Made by a program: the position numbers and the translations under genes
NCBI RefSeq assembly: GCF_000684975.1
Contig: NZ_BAXZ01000012.1
Coordinates: forward strand, 105,907-169,906
DNA: 64,000 nucleotides
Reading direction: 5' to 3'
From: Paraburkholderia acidipaludis NBRC 101816
GTDB lineage: Bacteria > Pseudomonadota > Gammaproteobacteria > Burkholderiales > Burkholderiaceae
In this document: positions 17,470-25,186 of the stretch, in pieces
Layout of the letters: each line of letters begins with the position of its first letter
Numbering within the stretch: the stretch's first letter is position 1
The notes under the pieces: model-generated
Seen by the model: only the letters and a program-made list of their open reading frames with translations
Databases searched by the model: none
What the model was told of the DNA's origin: nothing

Positions 17470-18558
17470 TCAGGTGTTTTGCACGACGATGCCGGGAAAC
17501 TTCGAGGTCATGTCGCGCGCGCGTTCGGCGATCTGGATCGCGACGCGCCGCGCAATCGCGCGGTAGATTTCCGCCACGCGGCCTGAAGGATCGGCGGCCA
17601 CGGTGGGGCGGCCCGAGTCGGCCTGCTCGCGGATCGCGATGTCGAGCGGCAGACTGCCGAGCACTTCCACGCCGTACTCCTGCGCCATGCGCTCGCCGCC
17701 ACCCGCGCCGAAAATGTGCTCGGCATGGCCGCAGTTCGAGCAGACGTGCACGGCCATGTTCTCGACGATGCCGAGGATCGGAATGCCCACCTTCTCGAAC
17801 ATCTTGAGGCCCTTCTTCGCGTCGATGAGCGCGATGTCCTGCGGCGTCGTGACGATCACGGCGCCCGTCACCGGCACGCGCTGCGCGAGCGTGAGCTGGA
17901 TGTCACCGGTGCCGGGCGGCATGTCGACCACGAGATAGTCGAGCTCGCGCCAGTTCGTCTGCCGCAGCAGCTGTTCGAGCGCGGAGGTGGCCATCGGGCC
18001 GCGCCAGACCATCGGATTGTCCTGCTCGACGAGAAAGCCGATCGAGTTCGCCTGCAGGCCGTGGCCTTCGAGCGGATTCATCGACTGGCCGTCGGGCGAC
18101 TCCGGCCGGCCCGCTATGCCGAGCATCATCGGCAGCGAGGGGCCGTAGATATCCGCGTCGAGCACGCCCACCGCGGCGCCTTCGGCCGCGAGCGCGAGCG
18201 CGAGGTTCACGGCCGTCGTGCTCTTGCCGACGCCGCCCTTGCCCGAAGCGACGGCGACGATGTTCTTCACGTTCGGCAGCAGCTTCACGCCGCGCTGAAC
18301 GGTATGAGAAACGATCTCGCTCTTCACCGCGACACGGCTCGTCCGCACGCCCGACACCGCGGCGAGCGCCGCTTCGACCTGGGCGCGGACCGCCTCGAAC
18401 TGGCTCTTCGCCGGATAGCCGAGCACGATCTCGACGCTCACGGCATGGCCCTCGACCGCCACGTTGCGCACGCCCTTGCCTGCCGCATACGGCCGGCCCG
18501 TGTTCGGATCCGTGAGGGCCGCCAGCGCGGCGTCGACCAAAGCCCGATCTATGCTCAT
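17470..18558 (-). CDS. apbC: Iron–sulfur cluster carrier ATPase ApbC/Mrp
   Basis: A 362-residue cytoplasmic P-loop ATPase of the Mrp/NBP35 family that binds and transfers Fe–S clusters. The N-terminal domain (about 1–95) is a MIP18/DUF59 module (LTDPNTGRPY, VEIVLGYPAKSQ). The ATPase domain has the deviant Walker A VASGKGGVGKSTTAVNLA, DADIYGPSLPMMLG, DMPPGTGDIQLTLAQ, and the cluster-binding CSNCGHAEHIFG with the CxxC pair. It is divergent from the OmpA-type gene across a 299-base gap in which no clear promoter or structure is seen. Confidence 0.95.
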   Translation of the reverse strand: MSIDRALVDAALAALTDPNTGRPYAAGKGVRNVAVEGHAVSVEIVLGYPAKSQFEAVRAQVEAALAAVSGVRTSRVAVKSEIVSHTVQRGVKLLPNVKNIVAVASGKGGVGKSTTAVNLALALAAEGAAVGVLDADIYGPSLPMMLGIAGRPESPDGQSMNPLEGHGLQANSIGFLVEQDNPMVWRGPMATSALEQLLRQTNWRELDYLVVDMPPGTGDIQLTLAQRVPVTGAVIVTTPQDIALIDAKKGLKMFEKVGIPILGIVENMAVHVCSNCGHAEHIFGAGGGERMAQEYGVEVLGSLPLDIAIREQADSGRPTVAADPSGRVAEIYRAIARRVAIQIAERARDMTSKFPGIVVQNT

Positions 18559-18857
18559 TGATACTCCGTGGGGAACCCCGGCGCCGGGCGCGAATCCGAT
18601 GATCGCTCTGGCGCCGGAAAAAGAAAGAAATTGTTAAGCTGGATTGCGGATTTCACGGCGGCGAGGCACGCTTCGCGGCAACAGCTATTGTTATCGCCCG
18701 CTGGCGTCGCCCATTCGGTGGACAAAGCTCGCAATACCAGCCTTCAAGCCGTCATTGTAGTAGCTGACGCCGTGGGCCGCCCGAAGACCCTGACCGCTGT
18801 CGGGGGCTGTGGGCGGCGCGCGGCAGCCATCCTGTTCCATTCCAAAAAGGAAAGAAA

Positions 18858-19511
18858 ATGAACACAAGAATCATGACCCGCCTGTCCGTCTTCGCCGTGG
18901 CCGGCGCGCTCGTCGCCGGCTGCGCCACGCAGCAGGGCACCAACACGGCCGTCGGCACCGGCATCGGCGCCGGCACGGGCGCGGCGATCGGCGCGATCTT
19001 CGGCGGCGGCAAGGGCGCGGCGATCGGCGCCGGCGCGGGCGCGCTGGTGGGCGGGGTGGCCGGCTACAACTGGACCGCGATCCACAACAAGCTCACGGGC
19101 GCGACCAAGGGCACGGGCACGCAGATCACCGAGCAGCCGGACGGCTCGCTCAAGCTCAACATCCCGAGCAACGTGACTTTCGACACGAACAGCTACGCGA
19201 TCAAGCCGTCGTTCGCGCCGGTGCTCGACCAGGTCGCGCAGACGCTGCAGCAGAATCCGGAAGTGGTGGTCCAGGTGGTGGGCCATACCGACAGCACGGG
19301 CCAGCCCGCATATAACCAGACCCTCTCGGTCAACCGCGCGCAGAGCGTGGTGAACTACCTCGCAGGGCGCGGCATCCAGATGCAGCGCATGTCGGCCGAG
19401 GGCCGCGGCGACACCCAGCCGATCGCGGACAACAGCACCGAGGCCGGCCGTGCCGCGAACCGCCGCGTGGAAATGTATCTGCGCGCGACGGCGCAACACC
19501 AGGGGGGCTAA
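18858..19511 (+). CDS. OmpA-family outer-membrane lipoprotein with glycine zipper
   Basis: A 217-residue lipoprotein. The leader ends at the lipobox ALVAGC (Cys22). A glycine-zipper segment of about 60 residues follows (GTGIGAGTGAAIGAIFGGGK then GAGAGALVGGVAGY), then an OmpA C-terminal peptidoglycan-binding domain (about 110–212) with VTFDTNSYAIKP, VVGHTDSTGQPAYNQTLSVN, RAQSVVNYLAGRGI and AGRAANRRVEMYLRA. It is anchored in the outer membrane and binds peptidoglycan, related to the YiaD/Pal-like group. A clear AAAGGAAAG site precedes the ATG. A strong terminator lies 140 bases after the stop. Confidence 0.92.
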   Translation: MNTRIMTRLSVFAVAGALVAGCATQQGTNTAVGTGIGAGTGAAIGAIFGGGKGAAIGAGAGALVGGVAGYNWTAIHNKLTGATKGTGTQITEQPDGSLKLNIPSNVTFDTNSYAIKPSFAPVLDQVAQTLQQNPEVVVQVVGHTDSTGQPAYNQTLSVNRAQSVVNYLAGRGIQMQRMSAEGRGDTQPIADNSTEAGRAANRRVEMYLRATAQHQGG

Positions 19512-19649
19512 GGGCAGGCGGGCTTGCGGCAAAGAGCCGAGGATTTTTAATCGAAAATTTTTTCGAACTCTGCCCGAACCCCGCTGTCTCTCTTTACGGT
19601 ACGCGGCTGACGTTGCCGCCGCGTCCATTCTCCTCTTGTCGTTGTTGCT

Positions 19650-19677
19650 CCGGGGCCATTCCGCCCCGGTTTTTTTT
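19650..19677 (+). terminator. Intrinsic terminator after the OmpA-type gene
   Basis: A 7-bp GC stem CCGGGGC / GCCCCGG (19650–19656 and 19663–19669) is followed by eight Ts. The surrounding 382-base gap to metG otherwise holds only the metG promoter candidate and T-rich sequence. Confidence 0.85.
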
Positions 19678-19845
19678 GCCCGCTTTTTGTCCGCTTTTTG
19701 CCCGCATATTGTGCATTGCAGCATAGACCGGCCGAGCCGGCACACTGCCAGCATCTGGGGTCGAAATCGCGACACGGCATGCAGCCCGTGTGCCACCCCG
19801 CCTCCGTGCGCCGCTTCCCGCCCCGCCCGTCTATACGGCCCGCCC

Positions 19846-19854
19846 TGCTAAAAT
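19846..19854 (+). promoter_or_regulatory. Candidate extended -10 of the metG promoter
   Basis: TGCTAAAAT (TGn plus TAAAAT) lies 39 bases before the metG ATG. No good -35 is seen, as expected for an extended -10 promoter. Confidence 0.5.
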
Positions 19855-19893
19855 CGCGCTTTCCACCTCCCGCAACACCGGAACTTCCCCAAT

Positions 19894-22038
19894 ATGTCAG
19901 CACCCGCCACCGACCTCAGTGCCGCCGGCGCGCCTGCCACACCCAGCGGCCGCCGCCAGATTCTCGTCACGTCTGCCCTGCCCTATGCCAACGGGCAAAT
20001 CCACATCGGCCATCTGGTCGAGTACATCCAGACGGACATCTGGGTTCGCACGCTGCGAATGCACGGCCACGAGATCTATTACGTCGGTGCCGACGACACG
20101 CACGGCACGCCGGTCATGCTGCGCGCCGAAACGGAAGGTCTCACGCCGCAGCAGCTGATCGCGCGCGTGTGGCAGGAGCACAAGCGCGACTTCGACAGCT
20201 TCGGCGTTTCGTTCGACAACTACTACTCGACCGATTCCGAAGAGAACCGCGTGCTCTCCGAATCCGTCTATCTGGCGCTCAAGGAAGCGGGTTTCATCGA
20301 AACGCGCGACATCGAGCAGGCCTACGATCCGGTCAAGAACATGTTCCTGCCGGACCGCTTCATCAAGGGCGAGTGCCCGAAGTGCGGCGCGAAGGACCAG
20401 TACGGCGACAGCTGCGAAGTGTGCGGCTCGACCTATGCGCCCACCGACCTGAAGAATCCGTACTCGGTGGTCTCGGGCGCGACGCCCGTGCGCAAGACCT
20501 CAACGCACTACTTCTTCCGCCTCTCCGACCCGCGCTGCGAAGACTTCCTGCGCGGCTGGGTGAGCGGCCTGGCGCAGCCCGAAGCCACGAACAAGATGCG
20601 CGAATGGCTGGGCGATGCGGGCGAATCGAAGCTCGCCGACTGGGACATCTCGCGCGACGCGCCGTACTTCGGCTTCGAGATTCCGGGCGCGCCCGGCAAG
20701 TACTTCTACGTGTGGCTCGACGCGCCGGTCGGCTATTACGCGAGCTTCAAGAACCTGTGCGAAAAGCGCGGCATCGACTTCGGCGCGTGGGTCAAGCCCG
20801 GCTCGAAGACCGAGCAGTACCACTTCATCGGCAAGGACATCCTGTACTTCCACACGCTGTTCTGGCCGGCCATGCTGCAGTTCTCGGGCCATCGCACGCC
20901 GACCAACGTATTCGCGCACGGCTTCCTCACGGTGGACGGCGCGAAGATGTCGAAGTCGCGCGGCACCTTCATCACGGCCGAGAGCTACATCACGACGGGC
21001 CTGAACCCCGAATGGCTGCGCTACTACTTCGCCGCGAAGCTCAACAGCACGATGGAAGACCTCGACCTGAATCTCGAGGACTTCCAGGCCCGCGTGAACA
21101 GCGACCTCGTCGGCAAGTACATCAACATCGCGAGCCGCGCGGCGGGCTTCCTCATCAAGCGCTTCGAGGGCCGCGTGCAGGACAGCGCCATGCAGCATCC
21201 GCTCCTCGTGCAGCTGCGCGAAGCGATCCCGCAGATCGCCGCGCACTACGAGGCGCGCGAATACGGCCGTGCGCTGCGTCACACGATGGAGCTTGCCGAC
21301 GCGGTGAACGGCTACGTCGATACGGCCAAGCCGTGGGAGCAGGCGAAGGATCCGGCCAACGCCGTGGCGCTGCACGAAACCTGCAGCGTGAGCCTCGAAG
21401 CGTTCCGCCTGCTGTCGCTCGCGCTCAAGCCCGTGCTGCCGACCCTCGCCGAAAACGTGGAAAGCTTCCTCTCGATCGCGCCGCTCACGTGGGCGGACGC
21501 CGCGAAGCCGCTCATGTCGGCACAGCCGATCAACGCGTACAAGCACCTGATGACGCGCGTCGATCCGAAGCAGATCGACGCGCTGCTCGCGGCCAACCGC
21601 AATTCGCTGCAGGCCACCGAGGCCCCTGCCGCTTCGGCCGATGCCGGCAAGAAGGCCAAGGAAGCGAAGAAGGCATCCACGGAAAGCGAAACGCCAGACA
21701 CCATTTCGATCGACGACTTCGCGAAGATCGACCTGCGCGTGGCGCTGATCGTCGACTGCAATGTGGTGGAAGGCTCGGACAAGCTGCTGCAGCTCACGCT
21801 CGACGTGGGCGAAGGCAAGACGCGCAACGTGTTCTCGGGCATCCGCTCGGCGTACCAGCCGGAAGACCTCAAGGGCAAGCTCACGGTGATGGTCGCGAAC
21901 CTCGCGCCGCGCAAGATGAAGTTCGGGCTTTCGGAAGGCATGGTGCTCGCGGCTTCGTCCGCCGACGAGAAGGCCGAGCCGGGGCTTTACATCCTCGAGC
22001 CGCATAGCGGCGCGAAGCCCGGCATGCGCGTGCGGTAA
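19894..22038 (+). CDS. metG: Methionyl-tRNA synthetase
   Basis: A 714-residue class I aminoacyl-tRNA synthetase that charges tRNA-Met. Motifs are LPYANGQIHIGHLVEYIQ (HIGH), a CxxC…CxxC zinc knuckle (Cys161, 164, 174, 177), and GAKMSKSRGTF with KMSKS at 351–355. The anticodon-binding helical domain follows. After a Lys/Ala-rich linker (KKAKEAKKAS) comes the C-terminal EMAP/Trbp111-type tRNA-binding domain (about 606–714, ISIDDFAKIDLRVALIVDC). The length is normal for a two-domain MetG. It ends 61 bases before a strong terminator, beyond which the mobile element begins. Confidence 0.97.
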   Translation: MSAPATDLSAAGAPATPSGRRQILVTSALPYANGQIHIGHLVEYIQTDIWVRTLRMHGHEIYYVGADDTHGTPVMLRAETEGLTPQQLIARVWQEHKRDFDSFGVSFDNYYSTDSEENRVLSESVYLALKEAGFIETRDIEQAYDPVKNMFLPDRFIKGECPKCGAKDQYGDSCEVCGSTYAPTDLKNPYSVVSGATPVRKTSTHYFFRLSDPRCEDFLRGWVSGLAQPEATNKMREWLGDAGESKLADWDISRDAPYFGFEIPGAPGKYFYVWLDAPVGYYASFKNLCEKRGIDFGAWVKPGSKTEQYHFIGKDILYFHTLFWPAMLQFSGHRTPTNVFAHGFLTVDGAKMSKSRGTFITAESYITTGLNPEWLRYYFAAKLNSTMEDLDLNLEDFQARVNSDLVGKYINIASRAAGFLIKRFEGRVQDSAMQHPLLVQLREAIPQIAAHYEAREYGRALRHTMELADAVNGYVDTAKPWEQAKDPANAVALHETCSVSLEAFRLLSLALKPVLPTLAENVESFLSIAPLTWADAAKPLMSAQPINAYKHLMTRVDPKQIDALLAANRNSLQATEAPAASADAGKKAKEAKKASTESETPDTISIDDFAKIDLRVALIVDCNVVEGSDKLLQLTLDVGEGKTRNVFSGIRSAYQPEDLKGKLTVMVANLAPRKMKFGLSEGMVLAASSADEKAEPGLYILEPHSGAKPGMRVR

Positions 22039-22099
22039 GGATGCGATAAAGATGCGATAGCGGTTTCGCGCTTTTCGTGGTTCGGCGCGACAGAAGACG

Positions 22100-22133
22100 A
22101 AACGCCCCAGGCACGTTGCCTGGGGCGTTTTGC
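22100..22133 (+). terminator. Intrinsic terminator of metG
   Basis: A 14-bp perfect stem AAACGCCCCAGGCA / TGCCTGGGGCGTTT (22100–22113 and 22117–22130) with a CGT loop and a short T tail. It is intact and ends just before the element's target duplication, so the insertion did not damage metG termination. Confidence 0.9.
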
Positions 22134-22134
22134 T

Positions 22135-22142
22135 TTGCAAGC
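22135..22142. repeat. Left copy of 8-bp target-site duplication TTGCAAGC
   Basis: TTGCAAGC directly abuts the left terminal inverted repeat. The same eight bases directly follow the right inverted repeat at 26554–26561, in the same orientation. With this length the element ends become exactly symmetric (both begin CCCCATTAT). Confidence 0.75.
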
Positions 22143-22161
22143 CCCCATTATCGGGCAGTTA
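22143..22161 (+). repeat. Left terminal inverted repeat, 19 bp
   Basis: CCCCATTATCGGGCAGTTA, an exact reverse complement of 26535–26553. Identity stops immediately inside the 19 bases on both sides. Confidence 0.85.
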
Positions 22162-22223
22162 CCCCTTAACCTACCAAGCCAAAACTGAAGCTGGCTCGAC
22201 CTAACCTCTCGGGCAGTTACCCC
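22151..22223 (+). repeat. Repeated TIR-derived 15-mer at the left end
   Basis: TCGGGCAGTTACCCC occurs at 22151–22165, spanning the inner half of the left inverted repeat, and again at 22209–22223, 58 bases inward in the same orientation. Repeated end motifs of this kind often are transposase binding sites; that reading is an inference. Confidence 0.7.
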
Positions 22224-22245
22224 TAAGCTTCGTAACTCCAGTCGC

Positions 22246-22279
22246 TTGACATTCGAGCATATCCTTGCATAAGCTATGC
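22246..22279 (+). promoter_or_regulatory. Candidate promoter with overlapping palindrome for the cargo operon
   Basis: A consensus -35 TTGACA (22246–22251) is followed 17 bases later by ATAAGC (or CATAAG at 16). The -10 area lies in an inverted repeat GCATA-AGC-TATGC (22267–22279), a good size for a repressor site. Leader length to the first cargo ATG is about 170 bases. Confidence 0.5.
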
Positions 22280-22327
22280 TTGCAGTTCAGCCGAACTGTG
22301 GGTGAGTTGCTCCCGTCAGCGCACGCA

Positions 22328-22343
22328 CCGGACACCTGTCCGG
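22328..22343 (+). promoter_or_regulatory. Inverted repeat in the cargo-operon leader
   Basis: CCGGACA-CC-TGTCCGG is a perfect 7-bp inverted repeat with a 2-base centre, inside the roughly 170-base leader before the first cargo gene. The spacing suits a protein binding site better than an RNA loop. No regulator gene is recognisable in the element. Confidence 0.4.
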
Positions 22344-22454
22344 CCTGGCAAAACCAGCACTGCAGTACCTTCGAGTGTCACCCGGCAAGGATGAACTCCC
22401 GGAAAGCCGAATAACGCGTGCCGTTCATAGCCGTGCTTTCCGTATGGAGCTCAT

Positions 22455-24122
22455 ATGACTGCCTCCAAGTCGGCCAATGCGCCGCAATCCCCCTCGAACG
22501 AATCTCAGGTAACTGCTTTCTGGGCCTATATCCGGTCAATGGCGCCGAACTTTACGCTGAGTTCTGCGCTGGAAATCATTGCCCAGTTGCAACCAATTCC
22601 GGACGACCCGAAGGTGCTGGCGAAGCACCTGAGCCAAGCGCTGCAACGGTACGGAGTTCGCATCAAGCACATGAGTGCTTTACAGGCCGCATCCCGCGTT
22701 CACGGTGCCAGAAGCTGGTACGCCGCTGAAGACAAAAGCCAGCCGTTGCTCAGGTTTATGGCGCTGGATAAAGACCGGTATGACGAACAGACGTTCGACT
22801 CTTGGTCGAGCCTCGCAGAGGAACTCCGGGAATGGGCGGATCGTCTTTTGGCACGCGGGCAGCTTCCGCTCGGCATCCTTCAACTGAGCTTCGCGGAGCA
22901 TTCAGTGCAGCTTATGGCGCCAGTCCCGGCCAGTGAGCCGGACAAATCGCCTGAATTGTGGCCCTTGGGGACGATCACTTACGCACATAATCGAGATGGA
23001 TGGCTTTCCGGCGCTCCTGCCGCTTTCGAAAAGCTTCGGAGGCACCTGGAAGAAAACGGCAAAGCGGTCCTTGACGGTTATTCGGTGCTCAAGCTGTGCG
23101 CGCGCTCGAACGAGCCGACCAACTCTCCCTTGGCGGTTGGCCTTAATGATGTCGTGAACTCAGAGCTCGTGTTGATGCGCGAGGACAACGAGGATGACCC
23201 CCGAAGTGCATACGAGATTGCCCGTGGGAATGAAATCACCTGTTGGCATCAACTGGAGCTTTCCTTGCGTGACGACGCAACACGAAATCTTCCGGCGTTG
23301 AAGGTGACCGTTCCGACAGAAGGCGTTGGAACTTGGTATGCCAATGGGATTCGTTATACATGGTCCCTCGAAACATTGAAGCCGCGAGACTATGTTCCTG
23401 GCCGAACTGTTGAGCAAATTGGCATCTCTGAATGCGAACAGTTGTTGCGTCGCTACCGTCAGGCAAAGCGTATTCAGGGACACGGATTCAAATACCACGA
23501 ACAGACCAAGTCGGTGGAATACCTGAGCCGTCCTCCCGAAGAGTATCGAGTAGACCTTCACTTCATTCTGCACAAGCTGCAATCAGCAGGTCTGACATGG
23601 GAAGCGTACTGCGAGAAATTCGCAGACGAAGCCATCCCGATGAGCGATAAGCTGCCTATCGGATTTGTCTGGGGAATGCTGAAAAACCTGAACATCGAGC
23701 AGATCAATCACGTTTTCGCAAAACCCAACTTGTCCGAGATGGCGCTAGTGGAAGACGATGCCCTATTACGAGCTCTGATGCCTCGTGTCTGCGGCGTACG
23801 CTATTCGCGTCCTCGCGATCTCGACCAAGAAATCGCCGAGACGCTACACGAAGCGGTAGATGATTTTGGTGCGGGGTTGAATCTTCAGAAGTGGGCGTCG
23901 ACCGGGACATTCACGGCGGAAGAACTCCCGTATCTGTTGCATGCCAACGAGGCCATGGAGCTCATGGCCAAGGTTGAAGAGCTCGACTTGAAAATGTATG
24001 CGGCGGTTGTGCCACATCTCATACCGACGAAGGGCCTTCTCGCGGAGATCCCTGACGCTTGGCCGTGGGCATATGGTCACGCCGTATATCTGCGTTTTGT
24101 GCGCCTCGGAGGTGCAGCATGA
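22455..24122 (+). CDS. Unknown 555-residue cargo protein (N-terminal 'glyoxalase-related' helix motif)
   Basis: First gene of the element's coupled pair, with GGAG five bases before the ATG. No catalytic domain is recognised. Residues about 50–90 (LAKHLSQALQRYGVRIKHMS then ALQAASRVHGARSWYAA) resemble the short helical motif ALxxxAxxxGxxxW seen in proteins annotated as 'glyoxalase superfamily/glyoxalase-related', often carried on mobile DNA. The rest is mixed alpha/beta, with a middle part of beta character (TWYANGIRYTWSLETLKPRD) and a helical C-terminus (about 450–555). There is no signal peptide or membrane segment, so it should be cytoplasmic. Codon use is less GC-biased than the flanking genes. 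The stop overlaps the next start as ATGA. Confidence 0.7.
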   Translation: MTASKSANAPQSPSNESQVTAFWAYIRSMAPNFTLSSALEIIAQLQPIPDDPKVLAKHLSQALQRYGVRIKHMSALQAASRVHGARSWYAAEDKSQPLLRFMALDKDRYDEQTFDSWSSLAEELREWADRLLARGQLPLGILQLSFAEHSVQLMAPVPASEPDKSPELWPLGTITYAHNRDGWLSGAPAAFEKLRRHLEENGKAVLDGYSVLKLCARSNEPTNSPLAVGLNDVVNSELVLMREDNEDDPRSAYEIARGNEITCWHQLELSLRDDATRNLPALKVTVPTEGVGTWYANGIRYTWSLETLKPRDYVPGRTVEQIGISECEQLLRRYRQAKRIQGHGFKYHEQTKSVEYLSRPPEEYRVDLHFILHKLQSAGLTWEAYCEKFADEAIPMSDKLPIGFVWGMLKNLNIEQINHVFAKPNLSEMALVEDDALLRALMPRVCGVRYSRPRDLDQEIAETLHEAVDDFGAGLNLQKWASTGTFTAEELPYLLHANEAMELMAKVEELDLKMYAAVVPHLIPTKGLLAEIPDAWPWAYGHAVYLRFVRLGGAA

Positions 24123-25099
24123 GCACCTCATTCGAAACCATGCGTGAGCAACTCGAATCCTGCGATGTTTCCGGATTCCTGGCTGCTTATGTGGAGTATC
24201 GGATTAAGCAACCGTCCGATCCCAAGATGCTCAGCCTGACGCAAAAGATCTTGCCCGCAGTGCTCCGAAGAGAATTCGCTGCGAACACACTTGAGGCTAC
24301 AACCGTCGTGCAACTATGGCATATGGTCCGAGGTGGAAGCCTTATTTTCATCGACAACGATCTTCTCGAAGCCATCAATCTGAGAATCGACGCAGCTTTA
24401 CGCACGGTAGACCCTGCCGCAGTGTTACCCGCTCCGCGCCTGCCGATTTTCGACGAATCGAACAGGTTAAGAACCCCTGCTAAGCCCGAAAATGAAGCGG
24501 ACGTTGTGGCTAAGCAGGGTAATCACGATTCGATAGTAGAAATGAAGCGCGTTGCTATCGTAAGCCAGTTCACGCTTGGAATCTGGTCGATGGCGGATGC
24601 CTTTGACTTCAGAAAAAATCTTTGCGCAAGCAACCAGGAATGGGAGTTCCTGCAGGCGGTTAGGCAATACTTTCCCTCCATGCGTGCGTATCCGAATTTG
24701 CCTCTTCGCAATTTCATCGATATCGATAAGCTGGAAGTTCGCCTTCCTTTTCGGGTTCGCAACTATGCATGGGCTGCACAGGTGGATGTGCTGCTCTGTA
24801 CCGAGGACGAAGATCCTGTGGCTGGGATCGAGCTTGACTCAGTACATCACGACAGCGACGAAGCCGCCGAGAGAGATCAACTCAAAAACCAGCTTTTTCA
24901 GCTTGCCGGGCTACCTTTGGTACGTATCAGAGCTTCAGATGCAAAAAGCGTACGTGCAGAAGATTTTTACGACCTGCTGCAGTCAGAGGCTGACGAGTTG
25001 GACAAACTACGCCCCAGACGACTTCGACCACGGCGAAACCACGAATCGCTGGTGCCCGCAGAGGCTTATGCTGCAAACAGTTCGGCACAGCCATATTAG
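24119..25099 (+). CDS. DUF2726-like, restriction-endonuclease-fold candidate
   Basis: A 326-residue protein that starts in the ATGA overlap with the upstream gene, with GGAGGTG before it, so translation is coupled. The C-terminal part (about 172–275) reads as a DUF2726-type PD-(D/E)xK domain: NQEWEFLQAVRQYF, a basic/aromatic segment, then QVDVLLC (Asp223), GIELDSVHHD (Glu238, Asp240), and RDQLKNQLFQLAGLPLVRIR with Lys256 in the helix after the core strands. The N-terminal ~165 residues are helical and unrecognised. The last 30 residues are Arg-rich (LRPRRLRPRR), suggesting nucleic-acid contact. A nuclease role is inferred from these motifs; a non-catalytic structural role is possible. Confidence 0.75.
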   Translation: MSTSFETMREQLESCDVSGFLAAYVEYRIKQPSDPKMLSLTQKILPAVLRREFAANTLEATTVVQLWHMVRGGSLIFIDNDLLEAINLRIDAALRTVDPAAVLPAPRLPIFDESNRLRTPAKPENEADVVAKQGNHDSIVEMKRVAIVSQFTLGIWSMADAFDFRKNLCASNQEWEFLQAVRQYFPSMRAYPNLPLRNFIDIDKLEVRLPFRVRNYAWAAQVDVLLCTEDEDPVAGIELDSVHHDSDEAAERDQLKNQLFQLAGLPLVRIRASDAKSVRAEDFYDLLQSEADELDKLRPRRLRPRRNHESLVPAEAYAANSSAQPY

Positions 25100-25186
25100 C
25101 CACCGGCCGTCTGAAATGACGAGGCATGGCGGTTATCCGGGGCACGGTTCAATAGCCCATGTAACCGCCATGCAGCCTATTAGGTT

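Noticed and set aside
22135..22142. A 5- or 7-bp target duplication (GCAAG, TTGCAAG)
   Set aside because: Shorter choices leave one extra base on one end; only the 8-bp reading makes both terminal repeats start identically.
22455..24122. Transposase for the 4.4-kb element
   Set aside because: No DDE, HUH, serine or tyrosine recombinase motif order could be found; the similarity I see is only to a short helical motif of unknown function.
24119..25099. TnsA-like transposition endonuclease
   Set aside because: The nuclease-like fold is shared, but the motif spacing is DUF2726-like and there is no TnsB/TnsC partner in the element.
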